From: Chara braunii
Taxonomy: Eukaryota; Streptophyta; Charophyceae; Charales; Characeae
Direction of reading: 5' to 3'
DNA length: 31,854 nt
NCBI GenBank assembly: GCA_003427395.1
Contig: BFEA01000177.1
Coordinates: forward strand, 129,715 to 161,568
The notes below the pieces were generated by a model, which saw nothing but the letters and a program-made list of their open reading frames with translations, was not told the origin of the DNA and ran no database searches. Positions 8,981 through 20,377 of the stretch are shown here, one piece after another (positions within the stretch are counted from its first letter, which is position 1; every line of letters begins with the position of its first letter). A program made the translations under genes and the position numbers.

Positions 8981-11900
8981 AATGCAGACTTGGATCTGCG
9001 GTCGTTTAATGTTAATGGACTGACCTCAGCTTAACAAACAAAAAAACAAGCAATTTATGATCAGATAAAAGGAATTGGGGGAAGAGACTGGCCTGATGTA
9101 ATATGTATCCAGGAAACTCATCTCATGAATACGGATGCACATCATCATATACATAAAGCAATATGGCCTCACATAGCTTTCAGAGCCCATGCACCGAAAC
9201 CTGGTAGTGCATGTGTGGCTATTTGGATTCCCCCTTATTCTAGGGTAGACCCCATTTATGCGGAGGTAGACAAGGAGGATGGGAGATGGGTTTTTGTTCT
9301 AGTAATGCTTGAATTGGAGGTAGTATGTATTCTATGTGTATATGGACCTAATGATGTTAGAGAAAGACAAAAAAAAATTGATTCATCGCTTCCGCGTCTT
9401 CCACAAGGGATCCCGGTTATTGTAGCTGGGGACTTCAATGCAGCTTCGAATAGACAACTTCATCGATGACACATTTCATCCCCATGTCCAATATATATTG
9501 AGTCAGATGAGATAATCATAAATAATCTATGTCAGTCCCTCAACCTTTTTTATTCTTATGGACGACTTAATCCTACTTAGAGGCGGTTCTCCTACTTTTG
9601 GAAAGGTCAATCTAGTCAAGAGTCAAAATCTCGTATTGATCTAATTTTAATGTCTGAAGCACTTCAAGGAGCAATACAGTGTGCTGAGATCTTCCCGCAA
9701 AGTGCGTTTTCAGGCTTAGATTATGCTATGTGTGTTGCAGTCCTTTCATTCAGAAAAAAAACAGATCAAGGGAAGAAATTCTATAAAATTAATACATCTC
9801 ATTTAAAGATTGATAACTTTATTTTTCTTATCTCAAGGATGTGTGGTCCTTTTGACGTAACCAGAGGGAGCTCATTCAAGATGGCATAATCTGGTTCAAC
9901 AACGGCTTAGCATTTTAAGGTCGTAAATGCAATGAATACTCTAAACTCCTAGCCTTACAAAGATATTCTAAAGAAACAAACTTGCTACAGAGAATCCAAC
10001 AACTCCAACAACAGGAGAATGAATCCAAGGAATTAAGAACTTTAGAACCTTTAGCAAAAGAAATTAAAGAACTAGAGGATCAATTGCTGACATTAATGGA
10101 ATACAGGTGGCAAGGAATAAGGATTAGAGGTAAGCTGAGGAAACACCAAATGGAAGAGGAGATGGATGCAAGGTTTTTTTCTATGGCAAAAATTAACTCT
10201 GGTCGCACAGTAATTGAAGCCCTAGAAGACCCCTCATATAAGAATGCTCCATTGGTCACATCCTCAGCAGCATGTATGAAGATAGTCAGGGATTTCTATC
10301 AGAATCTCTTTAAGTCAGAAACTAAAAACATCCCGGAGAATCAAAGAACGCAGGAAATAGACGATTTTCTTAAACCATTGACTCAATCACTAACAAAAGT
10401 TCAAAAAGAAGAGTTAGAATTGTCTATTTCAAAAGAGAAAATATGGACAGCTCTAATGTTAATGGAAGAAGAGAAGACCTCTGACATTGATGGTCTTCCC
10501 AAGGAATTTTGGAAAACCTTTTGGAAATTTCTCTCTCAATACCTCATGGATTTCTATAAGGCAGTTTGGTCGTCTGAACAATTGGGGAAATTTGTGGAAC
10601 AAGCGATACTAACTCTTCTGTATAAAAAAGGGGATAAAACCAACATTCGAAACTATCCCCCTATAACTCTTTTGACAGTAGTCTATAAACTAATGACAAA
10701 AGCTCTAGCCAATAGACTATCCAAGGTCATCGCTGAAATTATACATCCTAAGCAAACCGGGTTCATTACAGGAAGAAATATTCAAGAGAATATATTATTA
10801 GTTAATGAACTAATTAGGGTATCACGTCAATCTAAAAATAATGCAGCCTTCATATTTATAGATTTTGAAAAAGCTTATGACCATGTGGACTGACTTTTTC
10901 TAGACAAATGCTTAGAGAAATTTAACTTTGGTCAAAACTTCAGAAAATTGGTGAAAATACTGCATAAGAATGCTACCACTAGGGTAATGGTAAATGGTAA
11001 TTTAGCCCCCCCTATCTCCTTACAGAGAGATCAGTAAGACAGGGAGACCCAATTGCCCCATTTCTGTTTGTCATAATTATGGAGGTCCTGCCAGCTAACC
11101 TTAGACAACATAAAGACATTACAAGAATTCAAGTGTCATTTATTTCAAAGGAGGTCATTCCGGTTTGCTCTCTCTTTGCTGATGATCTCTCCCTAATGGT
11201 AGAAGCATCAAAGAAAAATTTAGAGGAAATAAGAAGGCTAATGGATAAATTTTGTAGGCTGTCTGATATGAGGATTAACTGGGGTAACAAGACGATGGGT
11301 TGGTGGATTCATCATCAAGGAGTAAGACCCCCTGAATTCCCAAAAGTGAAATGACTCCCATTAGATACCCCCATTACAGTATTAGGCATTTCCCTATCAG
11401 CAGCACGAAAACCATCAACCAACAATGGAAGTATAACTAAACAAGCATATGCTAAGTTGAAACTCTGGAAGGGCAAACAAACCTCTCTCTTTGGGCGCAC
11501 TCTGGTGATTAACAATGTGGTTTTAGCCTCGATCTGGTATAAATCAGCAATATGTGCCCTGGATAAGAAAGTATTAAAGGCTCTGCAACGTCAATTACCA
11601 GCCTTTTTATGGAGAGGAAATCACGAGCTTGATAAGGTAATTGGTAGGGTGGTATGGCAATCGGTGATACAACCTAAGACTCGAGGTGGATTGGGTATCA
11701 TTGATCCTTCTTTACAAGTCATGGCCTTATCAGTTCAATGGATTAAACGTCCACTCTTTAATCCCCAGACCCCTTGGAGTGATTTGGCATGAGAACAGAT
11801 TAGACCTCTAGCCCCGATAACACTAGATGAAATAGATCCCATGATGTGGCTACAAAATAGATCGTGGCATATACCAGAAGGTAGATTGAATGGACTACTT

Positions 11901-13519
11901 GACCAATGTGTATCAGACAGGAGGGTGACAAGAATTGACTTGCATAACAATGCATTTTGGCCTAATCTCATCAAAACATGGAGAAAATTACCACTAACAG
12001 ATCAAAATTCTGCTGAAGAGATGGGAGGAAGTAAGTCAACATCCACTTTTTGATAATTTCCTTCTTAAAGACCCCCAGGGTTATGTTCTTCACTGTACGG
12101 ATTCCCCCTGGAAGGGGTAGGTTAAAAATGGTATTGTTAGGATAAAAGATATCTGGGATAGTGAAAAAAGAGAATGGATCACAACCGCATAATTACAGAC
12201 TCATCTTAGATATTGTCATCATTCAGAGAAAACCTTAGAAAATATAATTGATTGGATACCATTGGATTGGGTAAGGATTCTGAAAAAGGGACCTCAGTTA
12301 ATGGAAAGTGATTGGGTGGCTATAAAAGATCATCAAAATGTCTTAGGTAATATTGTTGCAGTGTTGGATAGAGGGGAGGTTCTCCTCACCGCATATGAAA
12401 TGGAGAGGAACCTCAATATAATAATTAATGACCAGAACAGTATAAGGAGGGTGACAAAATATCAGTTATTCAGGGTCAGAGTACTGAGGCAAAAAGATAG
12501 ATGGATAACTTTTAAACCTAAAATACCCATAAGTCATCTGACTCTAGATCCGGTTAATTGGAAGTGGTCCAATACAAGAAAGAAAGATACAAAGTACTCA
12601 TGTGCTCTCCATACATTATCAGCAAAATCCACCTACAGGATGTTTCGCCCAAGAATCATCTTAAGGGATAAAGTAGAGGAAAGATGGATGAAGCATCTTA
12701 ATCTTTAATAAAGAAACATTAAGAAAGGTAAGATGGTTCAGTAAGACCAAAATTAAGCCTGCAAAAGTGGCTTCACTACAATGGCAAATAGAACATAGGT
12801 GCCTACCTATAAACAACTGGATTATAGACAAGACAAATTTGGAACAAAAAGGAATAGCGCTTCCTTGGTGTAAATTTTGTAAGTATGCATTTCCAACTAA
12901 ATTAATTCCTGAAACAATCGAGCGTATCTTCCTTCAATATTCCGGGGCCATTTGGCTTTGGAGGTGGTGGGACTGAATACGGTCTAATCTAGAAACACAA
13001 ATCCAGTGGCCATGGGACTGGAGAGTCCTTCTTCTGGAATCTTGGTACCCTGACTCTGTTGATGAATTCTCACAAAACTTATTCAACATGGGTAGAAGAG
13101 CAGTATTATGGGTTATATGGTTAAGAAGATGTACATATGAAATGGAAGGAGTAAGGCTTGATGAACCTGAATTCAATGACACAGTTAAACAACAAATACA
13201 AACAGACATCATTTCAAGATGGGAACAGTGTAAGGAAAAGGTAAAATTCTTATCTTCAAAAAAAGAAATACTTCAACACATTCAACGATTCAACCAATGA
13301 TGGCTAGGAGGAACCCATGGGGGAAAGATAGGGAAGGTTAAATGGGAAGGGGCAAAGAGAAGTGAAGAAGAGGAACTGAGTCGAGATTATTACCTAGCTT
13401 TTAATGATTGGACTGTGATAGACCCAGTAATCCCCTTACGACCAGTATCGGATTTTCCAGACCCCTTTCCCCCCTCAGCTTTGAGTATGGTCTCAAGAGC
13501 TTGGTATGAGTATGAATAA
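8981..13519 (+). pseudogene. LINE-1 ORF2: endonuclease, reverse transcriptase, zf-RVT; broken
   Basis: ORF2 nicks the target DNA and reverse-transcribes the element RNA in the nucleus. In order: endonuclease with FNVNGL, CIQETH, GDFNAA and SRIDLIL motifs (8990-9880); a coiled, charged linker (9980-10300); RT with TGFITGRNIQ, IDFEKAYDH and FADD (11175-11186); RT tail with LGRT/NNVVL-like block (11480-11790); and a zf-RVT-like region (12767-13000). The natural end is TAA at 13517. Stops include 10891 (TGA), 11352 (TGA), 11790 (TGA) and 13298 (TGA). A GA repeat at 11024-11030 carries two extra bases that shift the frame before the RQGDP motif, and another shift lies near 12000. The catalytic endonuclease His is Tyr (codon 9722), and two presumed zinc ligands are changed (12923 Arg, 12938 Tyr). 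No functional start could be chosen. Confidence 0.88.
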
Positions 13520-13797
13520 TACTATGGAAGTTCTCTCTCAAAGCTGAGTCTGGTCTCAAGTGTTAGGTATGGAAATAAACAAAGTTGAGACTAGGGTTGA
13601 GCCTGTAATTGCAGGATGGGTAAATAATAAAGGTATAGTGCTAGGATAATGTTGTTTGAATCTGGCGCCCTTTTGTGGCGAAGAGGCACTTTTATTTCCA
13701 TTCATGTTGTCAAGCGATGTTAGACCCGGTTTCCAACAGGTGCAGCTCCCCACCAATAGATGTAACCGTTGTTAAAAAAAAAAAAAAAAAAAAAAAA
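13520..13797 (+). other. LINE-1 3' UTR and A tail
   Basis: The stretch around 13661-13765 (TGGCGCC, GAAGAGG, then CCAACAGGTG and CTCCCCACCAAT) aligns with 18510-18700 in LINE-2, so it is the family 3' UTR. It ends with 24 A at 13774-13797. Confidence 0.8.
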
Positions 13798-13799
13798 GG

Positions 13800-16700
13800 G
13801 CACATGCCCTTAGGCCGGGGAGTGCAGCGGTCACTATCTGGATTCCCCCTGAGTCTCGAGAAAAACCGATACACTGGGTAGGTGACCACACAGATGGTAG
13901 ATGGGTGTCGGTCCTAGTCAGACTAGAATCAGAAGTCATCGCCATCATATGCATATACGCACCAAATGGGATATTGGAAAGGAGAGTATTTTTCGAGAAT
14001 CTGAAAACACAAATTCCGACCGGGATGCCTGTTATAACAGTTGGGGACTACAATGCGGCCCCGGACCGCTGGATGGACAGGTGGCAGATTCCGACTCTCG
14101 CCCTGCTCTACATTGAAGAGGATGGACGAATGATCGGGGACCTGTGCCTATCGCTTAATGTCTTCGACACGTTTAGGAAACTGCACCCTGACACGAGATT
14201 CTTCTCTTGTTTGTGCAAGACAGCGATAGAAGGGCAATCATGATCTAGAATTGACTTGATCCATCTTTCGGAGGACCTGTAGGGCTCGCTGCTCTTAGCA
14301 GCCATTCTACCGGAGAGCCCGTATTCGGGACTGGATCATAAGATGTGTACTATTGCCCTGACGTTCCGGAAAAAAAAAACGACCGTGGACCTGACTTCTA
14401 TAAGTTGAATGTATCTATCCTGCAGCTACAAACATTTCACACTTACATAAAGGATTGTCGGACCTTTTTGCACATACAAAAACAAAACATCCCACAGATA
14501 ATTGACTGGTTCAATAATGGGTTTTTCTTTCTAGGAAAAAAATGCAAGGAGTACTCATCGCAACTAGTGGCCAGACGTTACGAAATTGAAATACAAATAC
14601 TACAGGAACTTCAACAACTGGAACAACGGGAACCACATGATGAACTACGGGATGCTCCTCACATTCAGCAGAACGATTGATCAGAAGAACAATCTCTATG
14701 TCAGCAACTATAAACCCTCGCAGAATAGCGATGGGAGGGCATGCGCATCAGGGCAAGAATGACTCGTCATCAAAAAGAGGGCGTGATGGATAAAAAATAT
14801 TTTAGCCTAGCCAGAGCACGAACACGCAGAACATCCATTGAGGCCCTGTACGACCCACAACATGGCACTGGGGACGTGGCAGCTTCCACCCCCCAATGCG
14901 CTCAGGTTGTGTGGTCCTTCTTTTATGACCTTTTTACCTCTAGGTGTTCTCAGCGGGACTGACCCAGTAGAGTGGAGGAGATTGTCACCTTCCTACAACC
15001 GCTAACTAAAAGCTTGACGGAACAACAAAGGGTGCAATTGGACAACCCACTAACCAATAAGGAAATCTGGACAACGTTGATGCAAATAGAGAAGAAGAAG
15101 CGTCGGGTCTCGAGGGATTCCCGAAGGAATTTTGAGAAGCATTATAGGGTCTGATGGCCCGTGACCTGATGGAATATTATAGACAGGTCTGGGAGTCTGG
15201 CAGTATGGGGGGAGCTGGTGGGGCAAGACGTTCTCACACTAATGCATAAGAAATGAGACAAGATGGACATTCAGAATTACCGCCCAATCATCCTGTTCAC
15301 GGTAGTGTACAAGATGCTCGCGAAAGCCCTGGCGAACCGCCTGATTCCTGTTCTGGATGATCTCCTCCACCCGACACAAACGGGTTTTGTTAAGGGTCGG
15401 AATATACAAGATAACATCCTCCTGGTCAACGAGCTCTTGAGACTAACGAGGCAGGATGAATGCAATGCAGTCGTGGCCTTAATAGACTTTGACAAAGCAT
15501 ATGATCATGTAGACTAGCTGTTCTTGGACAAATGCATGAAAAAGATGAATTTTGACCCGCACTTTCGACGATGGACTACGGTCTTGCACCAAAACGTCAC
15601 AACAAGAGTCCAAGTCAATGGGACGTTGGCCCCAAAGATTACCTTGCAGCGGTTAGTCCGTCAAAGGGACCCGTTAGCCCCCTTTTTGTTTATTATAGTA
15701 ATGGAAGCGCTGGTAGCAAACCTCCGAGTTAATAAAGACATTAGGAAATTGTAGTAGTCCGCTATTCCTAAGGAGGCGATCCCCATGTGCTCTATGTTTG
15801 CGGATGACTTGACCGTCATGGTGGATGCCTCACCAAAGAACATGGAAGAAATTGAGAAAGTCATGGACCGGTTCATAGAGGTGTCTAACATGACAGTCAA
15901 TTGGGGTAATAAAACACTAGGGTGGTGGATTCACCACCAGGGGGTGCGCGCACCAGAGCGGCCGAGGATTAAATAGCTGTCGAAAATAGCTCGGTGAAAG
16001 TTTTAGGGATCATGATGACTGCATCATGGGGCAAGCCTGCCTCCAATGATGACTGGATTTTGCAGCTTGCTCTAGAAAAAATGGTGCAATGAAATGATAA
16101 ACATACGTCGTTGGTTGGCAGAGCGTTGACCATTAATAACGTCGTGCTGACCGCTTTGTGGTATGTATCTGCGATATGGACCCTCGGTAAGGAGGCAGTC
16201 ACAACACTTAAAAGGCAGACCACCGCATTGCTTTGGAGAGGTAATTGCAATCTTTCGAATATGATTAATAGGGTGGCAACTACCCCTTCCAGACAGAAGT
16301 TCACCGGACCGGTGGGAGGAAGTGGCAAGAAAACCGCTTTTTGGGAACATATGTATTACAGACCGGTTCGGGAGAGTTTATTGCAGCTCAGCCCCCCCGT
16401 CGAACAAGTGGGTCAAGAGAGGGGTGATAAGAACCCGGGATTTATGGGAGGCAAAAGCTAAAACCTGGAAAACAGTTGAACAATTGAAAACCTCCATGAG
16501 ATATTTGCCGCAACATCGAAAAAAACCTGGAAGAGCTGATTTTTGCAGTCCCTTTAGATTGGGTACGTATTCTACGAAAAAGTCCGCAATTAAAAGAGAG
16601 TGACTAGGTAACAATTCCGGAAGATACAGAGAGTGTGGGGAGTGTGGTGGTGGTTGGTACCCATGAAGTGTTGGTGAACCTCTTCCACCGTGAAAAAGAC

Positions 16701-18239
16701 AACCGGCTCAGGAGGTATCATCCGGATAGCCTGAGATGGTGAAAAAAGACTGACCTGCACCGAATCCGGGTGCTTCGGACGCAATAAATTATTTACTCTC
16801 TCGGTAAAAGCTACGTACCGCCTGCTGCGTCCAAAACTCAATCTAAAGGAGACGGTGAGGGAAAACCTGAAAAACAACTGAACAACTGAAAACCTCCATG
16901 AGATATTGCCACAACATCGAAAAAAACCTGGAAGAGCTGATTTTTGCAGTCCCTTTAGATTGGGTACGTATTCTACGAAAAAGTCCGCAATTAACAGAGA
17001 GAGAATGGGTAGCAATTGCGGAAGATACAGAAAGTGTGGGGAGTGTGGTGGTGGTTGGTACCCATGAAGTGCTGGTGAACCTCTTCCACCGCGAAGAAGA
17101 CAACCGGCTCAGGAGGTATCATCTGGATAGCTTGAAATGGTGGAAGAAGACTGACCTGCCACCGAACCCGGGTGCTTCGGACGCAAGACGACTGGACAAC
17201 GTTCCACCCGGAAACCCCACTCACAGAACTACCCTTCGACCCGGAGGAGTGGCAATGAACCTCAAAGTGCAGATTGCGGCCGGATGCAAGCAAAAAATTA
17301 TTTACTCTCTCAGTAAAAGCTACGTACTGCCTGCTGCGTCCAAAACTCAATCTAAAGGAGACGGTGAGAGAACGGTGGATATCTCACTTGAACGTGGGGC
17401 GGGATGCAGTCAACCCCATTCGATGGTTCACGGCCACAAAGGCCAAACCTGCGAAATCAGCCTCCTTGCAATGGCAGATTGAGCACCGCTGCCTGCCAAC
17501 AAACAATTGGCTAATAGACCGGACGCATTTGGAACAGAAGGGTCTAGCACTGCCATGGTGCAAATCTTGCCTGGCCTCCTACCCCCACCGCAAGATTTTC
17601 GAAACTATAGAACACATTTTCATGCAATGCCCGGGGGCGGTTTTTACCTGACGTTGGTGGGACATAGTCTGAAGACAACTAGATACTGAATCCCATTGGC
17701 CTTGGGACTGGAGAGCACTCCTATGTGAAACCTGATCCTCCCCTACGCATAATACATTTGAAGATAACATGTTTAAGATATGGAGAAGGACAATCATTTG
17801 GGCACTTTGGAGAAAACAGTGTATTCACGCCATCGAAGGTGTTAGAATAGAGGGAGAAGACGTTACTGAAATGATTAAACAATATGTTCAAGATGAACGG
17901 CGGGCACATTCGTTGAAGGCAAAATCACAACTAGATAGTCTTCACATAGAAAATGACATATCTCAAGCTATCAAACAATCCTCAGGGGACTGGTTGGGGA
18001 CTGAGCAAGGGGGTTGGATAACCCATATTCGATGAAAAGAAGAGGTCCCCCCAGAGCACAGTGAAGGTGAGCCAAGAAAAGATTACACCCTTTGTTTCAA
18101 GGAATGGATCAGGACAGACCCTACAATAGCGCTGGCAGTGCGCCCCTCCTCGGAATTCTCTAACCCTTCTCGCCCCATGGACTCTCAATGGTGGATCTAC
18201 AATGGTATGAAGCAGAATAAATTCACGCAAAGGAAGTAG
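13800..18239 (+). pseudogene. LINE-2 ORF2 remnant
   Basis: The frame opens at 13800 without a start, because the copy is truncated. The endonuclease shows IYAPNG, GDYNAA, SRIDLIH and SGLDHKM, and here the catalytic His is kept (codon 14337). RT shows TGFVKGRNIQ, IDFDKAYDH and FADD (15797-15808). The zf-RVT-like region keeps CKSC, EH and QC (17553-17630). The last codons end at TAG 18237, parallel to the LINE-1 end. Stops include 14241 (TGA), 15515 (TAG) and 15974 (TAG); a ten-A run at 14370-14379 shifts the frame. About 330 bp present in LINE-1 (roughly 11655-11988) are missing at about 16280, and 16460-17368 is a tandem duplication. Non-functional. Confidence 0.88.
16460..17368 (+). repeat. 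Tandem duplication within LINE-2 ORF2
   Basis: Copy A begins at 16460 and copy B at 16862, 402 bp apart, both starting AAAACCTG and continuing in parallel to the GACGGTGAG at their ends. Copy B is about 105 bp longer: the segment at about 17186-17291 is missing from copy A at about 16784, with CGGACGCAA and CGGATGCAA at the two break edges. The duplication repeats part of the RT tail and would not be tolerated in a working ORF2. Confidence 0.9.
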
Positions 18240-18782
18240 CAGCCTTCAAGCAGCAGCAAGCCTAGAAAGTGGGAATTGGGACAGGGTATGTGGACAGTAT
18301 GGGAGCAGCGGAGAGAGGGAGAAATTAAGTCTTAGCAACATAAGCAACAGATACTGCCCCCCCCCTATTTCTCAATTACCTGCACAATTAATCCTCTGGA
18401 CGCCAGAGTAATCAATGTTGGCAGATGTTTTATCAGTGCATCCTCATAAGGGATAACAGATCATCATACTGTGGGACTGAGGGAGGGAGGAACTAGGGTG
18501 TAGCAGTGTATTTGGCGCCGGTTTCAGGGTGAAGAGGTTCACACTTCCTTCTAATATCCTGCCGAGTAAATCCCCTGGACCCCAGGGTAATCAATGCTGG
18601 CAGGAACACCCCACAATTGTTTTCAGCCGTACTCCAATTTCATTTTGTATAAGGGACGCTGGACCCCCTTTCCAGCAGGTGATGCTCCCCACCAATGGAT
18701 GGAGCCTCTCCCCAGGTGTTAGTGGCGTCTGCTCTTATCAGCACCACAAACACTGGTGGGGGCAAGTGAAAAAAAAAAAAAA
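18240..18782 (+). other. LINE-2 3' UTR and A tail
   Basis: No gene. The segment 18510-18700 aligns with the LINE-1 3' UTR (TTTGGCGCC, GAAGAGG, CTCCCCACCAATGGATG). A shorter internal echo lies at 18391-18425 and 18556-18605, both with AATC, a CCTGGA/TCTGGA and GTAATCAATG. The end is an A run at 18769-18782. Confidence 0.75.
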
Positions 18783-18814
18783 GTTTTTCTAGATTGTTTG
18801 GATTTTGGGAAAAT

Positions 18815-18955
18815 TTGTCTGGTGCCCCTGTAATTTCCATTATTTGCATCACGCCCCTCCAAAGGCCCACTTACCTTGCCGTGCCCCTGGGGCCTCTGAA
18901 CTTCCTTGCATGCCCCTGTCAGCAAGAGGCGCAACTTTCCACGGTGCCCTTACTG
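18815..18955 (-). repeat. Degenerate ~30-bp minisatellite
   Basis: On the minus strand an AGGGGC core recurs about every 25-32 bp (near 18828, 18854, 18884, 18913, 18946), in units such as CAGGGGCATGCAAGG and CAGGGGCACGGCAAGG. Four to five diverged units are visible. No coding role is supported. Confidence 0.55.
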
Positions 18956-18961
18956 GACGAC

Positions 18962-19272
18962 TGTAGCGGACCCACCAGGTGTGGTGCTCCGCTAGTGGTA
19001 GAGATGGAGATGGAGGAAGAAGGGGGGAGCAAGATGGCACAACACAGCTCCCCACGCAAGACTCCAACGCACGTACTCCAAAATGTGCAAGTGAAGAATG
19101 AACTCGAAAACAGACAAAGGTTGGGATATACCCCAGCGGACTGACGGGACTGGACTGGACTGGCTGGTACCGACAGAGGTACCGGCCTGGACTGGACTGC
19201 CCCGAATAAAACACAGGCCTGTGAGAACAGGCCAAGGGGCTGGTTTCACAGGCCCACCGGAGGTCCGCTACA
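18962..19272 (-). mobile_element. Solo LTR, inverted copy of the LTR at 222-532
   Basis: Reverse complement of the 311-bp LTR, with complete TGTAGCGGAC..GTCCGCTACA ends. On its 3' side in the minus sense there is no PBS, and on its 5' side no polypurine tract, so it stands alone. The flanks are CGAC (18958-18961) and CGAT (19273-19276), a possible 4-bp target duplication with one transition. Open frames running through it on both strands are shadows of the repeat. Confidence 0.85.
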
Positions 19273-20377
19273 CGATCCTCGGCCTGTGATGGATCACCTA
19301 GATACAAGCACGCTTCCGCCAAAAAGCGGAACTCTACCAAAGAAAAGAAACCTGAGTAGTCTAGGATGCGGAGCAAGCTCCATGTTGATTCCATGCGATG
19401 CAACCTAGGATATAAAACGTCACAAAACAACAATGTCATAGCTAACAGCCTAAGTAAAAGCAAAAACAACTAACTAGCATCCATGTCCTAGGAAAGCAGA
19501 AAGTAGTGACAACTAGATCCTAGAATTTTGGAGGCAGTAGCCTCAGTCTGGAACAGCTGACTAGTGTATAGGTCCTAAGAACAACAAAAACAGAACAACT
19601 AAATCCTAGAAATGTCAGAGGCAGTAGCCTCAGTCTGAGAGCAACAAAGCAACAACAAGTCAATCATATGTCACATGAGAAGTGTGTCGCAAACCAAAGG
19701 GTGGGATGGTCTCTGAGGGTGGCGAATGCAGCCTAGGGGTCGAAAACTCCTAAGGGCATCCACACATAGATAACAGGGAGACACATGTCATCAGGCTCAA
19801 TGAGGGTAGGGAACTGAGAGCGAACAAAACCAATGACCCTAACAGATAGACCATCAGGGCGGGTAATGCTCGACTAAGGGGTGACCGCTATGGAGGGTCG
19901 ACCATGGGAATAAAGGAGCCTGGTATACTGGGCGCACCTAGATGAAGCATGCGGGGCTGCTTAACTAGGGCGTGAGGGCCGGCGAAGGGTAGAAAGATGA
20001 TGGGTAAGGGAATCATGCAAATGACTCCTAAAGTGAGGGAAGTCGGAGCTAGATCCGTAAGATGGGAAGCCAGGGCAATGCTACGGTCCCGATGCCTGTA
20101 CGTATGCCAAGGGAGAGCCCAACTCAGAAGAACCCGGCTAAAGGGAGACCATCATGCGACACAAGCAGGGTACTGTACAGGGTAGAGTGGTAAGAGAGTG
20201 GCGACGTCTGAAGTAGGCAGAGCTGATCGTGATCAAGTCTATGAAGCTGCCGATGACGTCCACGATGAGAAGTCCAGAATGCCGTCGAGGAAGAGCCGTA
20301 GCGTCGACGAGCTGAAGTAGCAAAACTGATGTGGATGGAGTACTGAGAAGTCAAAGACGTGGGAAGGTAAGTCAGAG
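19273..20377. other. Unassigned DNA, possibly chromovirus 3' flank
   Basis: No protein family could be recognised. It lies just downstream, in the minus sense, of the chromovirus pol, where the 3' UTR, polypurine tract and 3' LTR should be, but no copy of the 26870-27412 repeat is seen. It carries an imperfect direct repeat of 86-bp period (CAACTAGATCCTAGAA at 19511 and CAACTAAATCCTAGAA at 19597, each followed by GAGGCAGTAGCCTCAGTCTG). Confidence 0.5.

Larger units (their letters stand above)
4822..13797 (+). mobile_element. LINE (L1-like) element, near full length, degenerate: LINE-1
   Basis: It consists of a 5' leader (4822 to about 5310, boundary uncertain), a long ORF1, ORF2, a 3' UTR (13520-13773) and a 24-nt A tail (13774-13797). 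ORF2 carries apurinic endonuclease, reverse transcriptase with FADD, and a C-terminal zf-RVT region, the order of plant L1-type LINEs. The 3' UTR is shared with the next LINE. Both ORFs are broken by stops and frameshifts, so it is a dead copy. It is AT-rich compared with LINE-2 and LINE-3 of the same family. Confidence 0.88.
13798..18782 (+). mobile_element. Second LINE of the same family, 5'-truncated: LINE-2
   Basis: Starts at the base after the LINE-1 A tail, inside the endonuclease domain (equivalent to about 9184 in LINE-1), and runs through RT and zf-RVT to a 3' UTR and a 14-nt A run (18769-18782). ORF1 and the first part of the endonuclease are absent. 5' truncation is typical of LINE insertion. 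It has an internal duplication and an internal deletion. It is clearly diverged from LINE-1 and more GC-rich. Confidence 0.9.

Noticed and set aside
10891-15517. Alternative genetic code reading TGA/TAG as Trp
   Set aside because: Both TGA and TAG replace Trp, while other stops replace Gln and Arg, and the ends of ORF2 use TAA and TAG as true stops. Mutation is simpler.
18849-19469. 206-codon minus-strand open frame
   Set aside because: Spans the solo LTR and both unrelated flanks; the LTR part appears in another context at 222-532.
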